A stretch of DNA of 36,406 nt from positions 1 to 36,406 of the forward strand of contig SVLF01000026.1 in assembly GCA_015068085.1 (NCBI GenBank). Reading direction: 5' to 3'. The DNA comes from Oscillospiraceae bacterium (lineage in GTDB: Bacteria; Bacillota; Clostridia; Oscillospirales; JAAYXM01). Made by a program: the position numbers and the translations under genes. The notes under the pieces are model-generated. The model was not told the DNA's origin and searched no databases. It saw only the letters and a list, made by a program, of their open reading frames with translations. Positions 34,201 to 36,406 of this stretch are shown piece by piece; position 1 is the first letter of the stretch, and each line of letters opens with the position of its first letter.

Positions 34201-36406
34201 GAAACGTACTCCGCGCCCTGCCGTCTTTTTTATCGGATTTACAAAGAGCTTATATGAACCGGCCTTCGGAACATAAATTTTATAAGCCGCCCAATGCTGC
34301 AGAAGTTTTTGTCCATCTGCACCTATTATTCTAACAGCATCGGATTGAACTCTTCTCCACTCCTCACCGCGCATATCGTAATGGCTGAGATTTCCCACTG
34401 CTGCGTGCTTCCACGGCATTGTTTTCTTCAGATTTACTTCTTCATATTCGTCAAACAAAGTTAGATCCGATTTATTCGCCGCAACAGCAGCAGGATCTTT
34501 CATATAATCCGATCCCATCTTATATTTAAATGTCTGGACTTCTTCATCAGATGCATCGTAGAGACAGACCACCGTAGATATAGTTTTTTCCACATCACCG
34601 CATTTGATCTTTATCTCAGCTTTTCCGGTATCCTTACCTTCCACAACACCGTTGTTATCTACACTTATAATATCTTGTGAGAGGTTATGATAAGTTATAT
34701 CCGAGATTTCAACTTCCTCTCCCTTGAAGTTTATTGCACGGACATTCACTTTAACTTTTTCATTGAGACCGATTACTTCGGGAAAATCAACACTAAGCTC
34801 AGCAACAGACGAATCGTCAACAACACGTATTTCAATTTCTTCTGTTGCCTTCCCTATTTGCGCCCTAATCACAGCCGTGCCAACACTCAACGCCGTTACG
34901 TTTCCGTTTGCATCGACTGTTGCAACAGCTTCATTGAGACTCTGATAGCTTACGCCTTGCGCCATTTCGCAAGTACGCCCGCTTTCATATGTGACAAACG
35001 ATGAAAGCTTTACTTTTGCACCAACGTTCATTACCGAAGTATCTTTTTTAATTTCTATTTCTTCTGCATCCTTTGCATCCAATGCAAAAGACGATACTCT
35101 TGCATAAATATATCCGTCAGAATATTTTTCAGCACTTGCATTTCTGCCGTTTGAGACAAAAACAAGATAATAGTTGCCTTTCGTTAAAGTGACAGGCGAA
35201 AAACCCGTTGACTTTGCAGTTTCCGATTCTGCAAACAAATCCACCTCACCGATAAGGCTACTGGAATTTGAAGAAACCAACGTTCTGATTGCATTCTCGT
35301 TGGAAAGCCCGGTCATATCTGCTTCATTCCCGGTCTTTTTAATCAGGTAGGCTTGCATTATATATCCTTTAGGTATAGCAATGTAATTCAATACCGGGGT
35401 GTATTTTCCGTCCGAATTTACTTCCAACTCAAAAACCACATCAAACTTGTTAAATGCGGCATTTGTCTCTTTTGAATTCCATGCAGAAAACGCCGGATTT
35501 ATCTGTGCACTGTTTACAGCACTTATTCCCACAGCTCTCCATTTATTAGTCTTTGATGCATTAACATCAGAGAACTCCATAGGCTTTTTAACAAGAGTCG
35601 TAAGTCTTCCATCTGTACTTACAGAAAGATAATTCGAACCAAAATAATAATCATAAACAAATTTTGCTTCTGTTTGCAGCACAGTTATTTTAACATCTGT
35701 ATATGTTGTATCATCAGGAGTGTATGTTACGCGCACAACGCCTTCTCCCGCCGAGAGCGCAAGCACCTCTCCTGTATCAGTAACAGAAAGAACATCTTCA
35801 TTCAAACTTTTATATGTAACATCGTCTGTTTCATATGTTTTTCCGCTTTCAAGCGTTACCGAGGCGGAAATCTGCGTTTTTTCGCTCAACGCAAGTTCCC
35901 CGCCTGCAGCTGTCTTTGCTTCAAACCTTTTAACCGAAGTTCCGTCAAGTTCAAAAGAGCGGAGTTTTGCCCGTATCTTTCCGCTTGTTGCTGAATAATT
36001 TTCACTCAAGCCATCAGACACTACGAGTAAATTATATGTTCCTTCATCAAGCTTTACGGCAGCAAGCGATGCACTGGCCTCTTTTTCTTCATCAGTGCAC
36101 ATATCAATTCTTCCTATAATATCGTTTGCATGTGACTGGATATACTGCTTAACCGTGGCATTGTTTACTCCACTCATATCCGGGTCAGAGGAAGATTCTT
36201 TTGCAAGAATTATCGCAACCTTATATCCTTCCGGTAATGTATTGTAATTAATTGTCGGTATATATGTACCCTTTTCCTCCACCTTAATCTTAAAAACTGC
36301 CGTGAAATGGTCATAGGTTGCATCTCCCTTACCTGCAGCTATAGTAATGTCACTTTCGTTTATCACTGTATTCGGCGTCGTTCTGAACCCAACCAGTCTC
36401 CACGGC
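28300..36406 (-). CDS. Giant secreted heparinase II/III-like polysaccharide lyase with SLH anchor (5' end outside window)
   Basis: The frame is open from the right edge to a stop at 28300, about 2,700 codons. The GTG at 36366 is not the start: the frame continues upstream (PWRLVGFRTTP...) in a module repeated at about 35640-35090 (KWRAVG...). In order: beta-rich modules of about 180 residues (edge to 35930, 35680-35090, 34550-33900, 33900-33400) alternating with Big2-type Ig repeats (for example 35940-35680 and 35060-34580), more Ig-like sequence to about 32530, the lyase region, a putative-Ig domain (about 29295-29040), a Ser/Gly linker, and three SLH domains (28845-28303). Lyase motifs are HKHED (30702-30716) and SHNTV (near 30580). 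The C-x2-C pairs are at 32323-32334 and 32236-32247. The protein should be fixed to secondary wall polymer. It shares this layout with the giant gene at the left edge. An oxidoreductase and an AEC transporter follow it. Confidence 0.88.
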   Translation of the reverse strand, partial: PWRLVGFRTTPNTVINESDITIAAGKGDATYDHFTAVFKIKVEEKGTYIPTINYNTLPEGYKVAIILAKESSSDPDMSGVNNATVKQYIQSHANDIIGRIDMCTDEEKEASASLAAVKLDEGTYNLLVVSDGLSENYSATSGKIRAKLRSFELDGTSVKRFEAKTAAGGELALSEKTQISASVTLESGKTYETDDVTYKSLNEDVLSVTDTGEVLALSAGEGVVRVTYTPDDTTYTDVKITVLQTEAKFVYDYYFGSNYLSVSTDGRLTTLVKKPMEFSDVNASKTNKWRAVGISAVNSAQINPAFSAWNSKETNAAFNKFDVVFELEVNSDGKYTPVLNYIAIPKGYIMQAYLIKKTGNEADMTGLSNENAIRTLVSSNSSSLIGEVDLFAESETAKSTGFSPVTLTKGNYYLVFVSNGRNASAEKYSDGYIYARVSSFALDAKDAEEIEIKKDTSVMNVGAKVKLSSFVTYESGRTCEMAQGVSYQSLNEAVATVDANGNVTALSVGTAVIRAQIGKATEEIEIRVVDDSSVAELSVDFPEVIGLNEKVKVNVRAINFKGEEVEISDITYHNLSQDIISVDNNGVVEGKDTGKAEIKIKCGDVEKTISTVVCLYDASDEEVQTFKYKMGSDYMKDPAAVAANKSDLTLFDEYEEVNLKKTMPWKHAAVGNLSHYDMRGEEWRRVQSDAVRIIGADGQKLLQHWAAYKIYVPKAGSYKLFVNPIKKTAGRGVRFFWMEDKDVSTLSGAKSRTVIAPDETFVGSVDFRHKTNTSEDTEFDDEYIGEVRVESAGTYIIVLSAEDGITDEDISRNAGITSFHRGFTLEEIDEGNVEKYLFSAQAHGQEIGSDIISDEDYKEYNDAASAMSSQWAYNDSDNVLSAVAKENSAEIKPSNASRASISFKVNVTRELEYMPSVKVFADDAGMSAKLYLSRYGENTEEDSLLIGTVDTYAEIAKEKQYIFNPVYLKRGEYVFTIVFEEGSRADSVLKIGEFVLDASRIVDIIPRTEHSEIGLGEETRIGATVTRASGISYDSIAGLSFKSVNSSIAYVEEDGKITSGGDEVGEAEFIVSYDVISKPVKVTVFDREGIESAEIRNSERVFYIGENTGLIVDATLKSGIGISDITTVWRSENPDTAYFEDNVLVPVTTGKTKIYGSVSYFGSTYELSYDIEIRNDEYNVAEFISLPPYVNIGEEKFEVTAAAATAVGRYLNLESATITFESSDESVAVFEKDYTLVQVEKDGNEIPVAKSELKLLSCGETTVTVKITVGEITKTAETVIKVQDGKSGRTYWTAEVVAAMHENAEKDPELKAKRKDAIEKADSYVSLGYDKLWSLVTAEGLPRTSSIKMSDDPNRSVCPYCQEDLYSKYAYYPWQMNPLNREWKIQCPECKRLFPSNDFGSFYELGINEYGVFDRQLALDKHAELFGDKTAPAGSPAWYGYGVKGGYLYNDLYPEVGSADCPVKLTGAETPEKWAVDDGFGYDTGRTYGGGLKEKYVFIACYNHLGLWEFNGSFGKPNGSATIADALHNLSLAYLYTGDLKYGRAGAILTDRIADVYPDFDQSLYCLGMANADGSADGCGKVVGGIWETYLAPNLIKAYDAFYPAFEDEEVVNFLYGKSQKYSIGDKSTPAALRENCENGILRGIFDGIKDGEITGNFGMKESALAMAAVVLDSHPETDEMIDFIFRSGVLAHDEYCTGCGVNDKLISEVSRDGQGGESSVTYNGLWVEELANLADTLARYDEYSGTTLYENPRYVKMFTSYAPLTMLRRGFLPIGDGSRVGHFAPFPSKAMLANAFAAVKDEKSKIIIGQHLYCMNGNSADGLIYNEYTLNREALENDIEKLIETYGEYNYDESSLASGYGLAALRSGSLYKEDSSLYDANTQRDFWIYFGGAFAHKHEDALHLGMDAFGIAFASDNGYPEMASTDPNRSQWHNATLSHNTVTVDEETQTLTNPKAQFPLHFDATDDMVRVMDVDAAEAYKQTDMYRRTLVMVDYDDENSYGVDFFRVRGGNDHLYSFYAMSKEISDYSDNLDFVKQADENGNYVGSYAGKDVPFGKDPATVVGHIREKTMYPRGYTWLFNVDRADNPGTGEFFVDYKVEDFRKYLKSKHDFHLRVTMLNDFELSEVSFADGCPPRKPENIKDGLTSVRYMLARRSGGRNLDSLFTTVFEPYDGSRYVANMSGVDVAVVSGEHKKDDVVKAVKVELENGRCDYIIYASNKNVVYNVDGLFDFSGFVGVYSINSDGVNIYSYVQDGTIIGEQKNLKAEIGGRVKNFTKELSFDNYMEIALDSDTTASELVGRLVLVENDNVQNGAYVIQSAEMKSPRLAVVSVGDVSFIRGYVDSDNEALGYEYNIEKGQKVSIPMSYAVNRRPIIEPVKNVTTSAGSSVSVKINARAADGSSVTLREVRLPRGASFNAESGMFTWKPDASQIGDSYVSIKAIDSLGRESSVQFTVTVYGSTTGGVSGGGESSSGSDSGTGESGSSSGGGKATNPADTTEPKEDTTSTESTAPGTDTAKVQFVDLGNHLWAADAINTLAADGIVRGTSETTFSPASNITRADFALLLVRAFKLESNNAENFADVSASDYFASELAIARNTGIVDGIGENRYAPRNTITRQDMMLIVYRVLAKLNIKLEKSDAFETDMYADCSEVSEYAKEAVTAFVNAGLVNGKNGKIAPAEYATRAEVCVLLKRILDYIK

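Noticed and set aside
36364-36366. GTG at 36366 as start of the second giant lyase
   Set aside because: The frame stays open to the edge and its upstream residues match an internal repeat of the same protein. No signal peptide follows the GTG.

Overview
The window looks like a chromosomal segment of an anaerobic Gram-positive Clostridia-type bacterium, probably a gut Firmicute that degrades complex glycans. The reasons are the S-layer homology (SLH) domains on four secreted proteins, a rubrerythrin, AGGAGG-type ribosome sites, consensus sigma-A-like promoters, and glycan-processing genes with no SusC/SusD pair. Polysaccharide lyases anchored by SLH domains are known from Clostridia such as Monoglobus. 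That comparison is from memory and was not searched.

Region 1 (1-14938) is a minus-strand cluster read right to left: creatininase-family hydrolase, CE15-like esterase, solute-binding lipoprotein, a 767-residue secreted modular protein, and a giant secreted lyase of at least 2,853 residues that leaves the window on the left inside its first SLH repeat. A divergent AraC-type regulator (14939-15805) sits at the head. Two near-identical 41-bp double palindromes (12670-12710 and 14693-14733) lie in the leader and in one intercistronic gap of this cluster.

Region 2 (15806-18815) is housekeeping: rubrerythrin (-) and a copper-type P1B ATPase (+), divergent, each closed by a bidirectional terminator.

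Region 3 (18816-23650) holds two divergent secreted SLH proteins. One is 381 residues with InlB-type repeats. The other is 1,118 residues with six tandem beta-rich repeats. Both have strong promoters in the shared 281-bp spacer.

Region 4 (23650-26343) is a single cytoplasmic GH2-like glycosidase with its own promoter and an operator-like dyad.

Region 5 (26344-36406) is a second minus-strand unit: a giant lyase paralogous to the first (5' end beyond the right edge), an intrinsic terminator, a Gfo/Idh/MocA oxidoreductase and an AEC-family transporter.

Inferred joint role: the two wall-anchored lyases would bind and cleave a uronic-acid-containing polysaccharide outside the cell. The lipoprotein would capture products. 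The esterase, creatininase-family enzyme, GH2 enzyme and oxidoreductase would process them inside. The polysaccharide cannot be named from sequence alone. No rRNA, tRNA, CRISPR array, transposase or phage gene was seen, and no gene-free stretch exceeds 300 bases.
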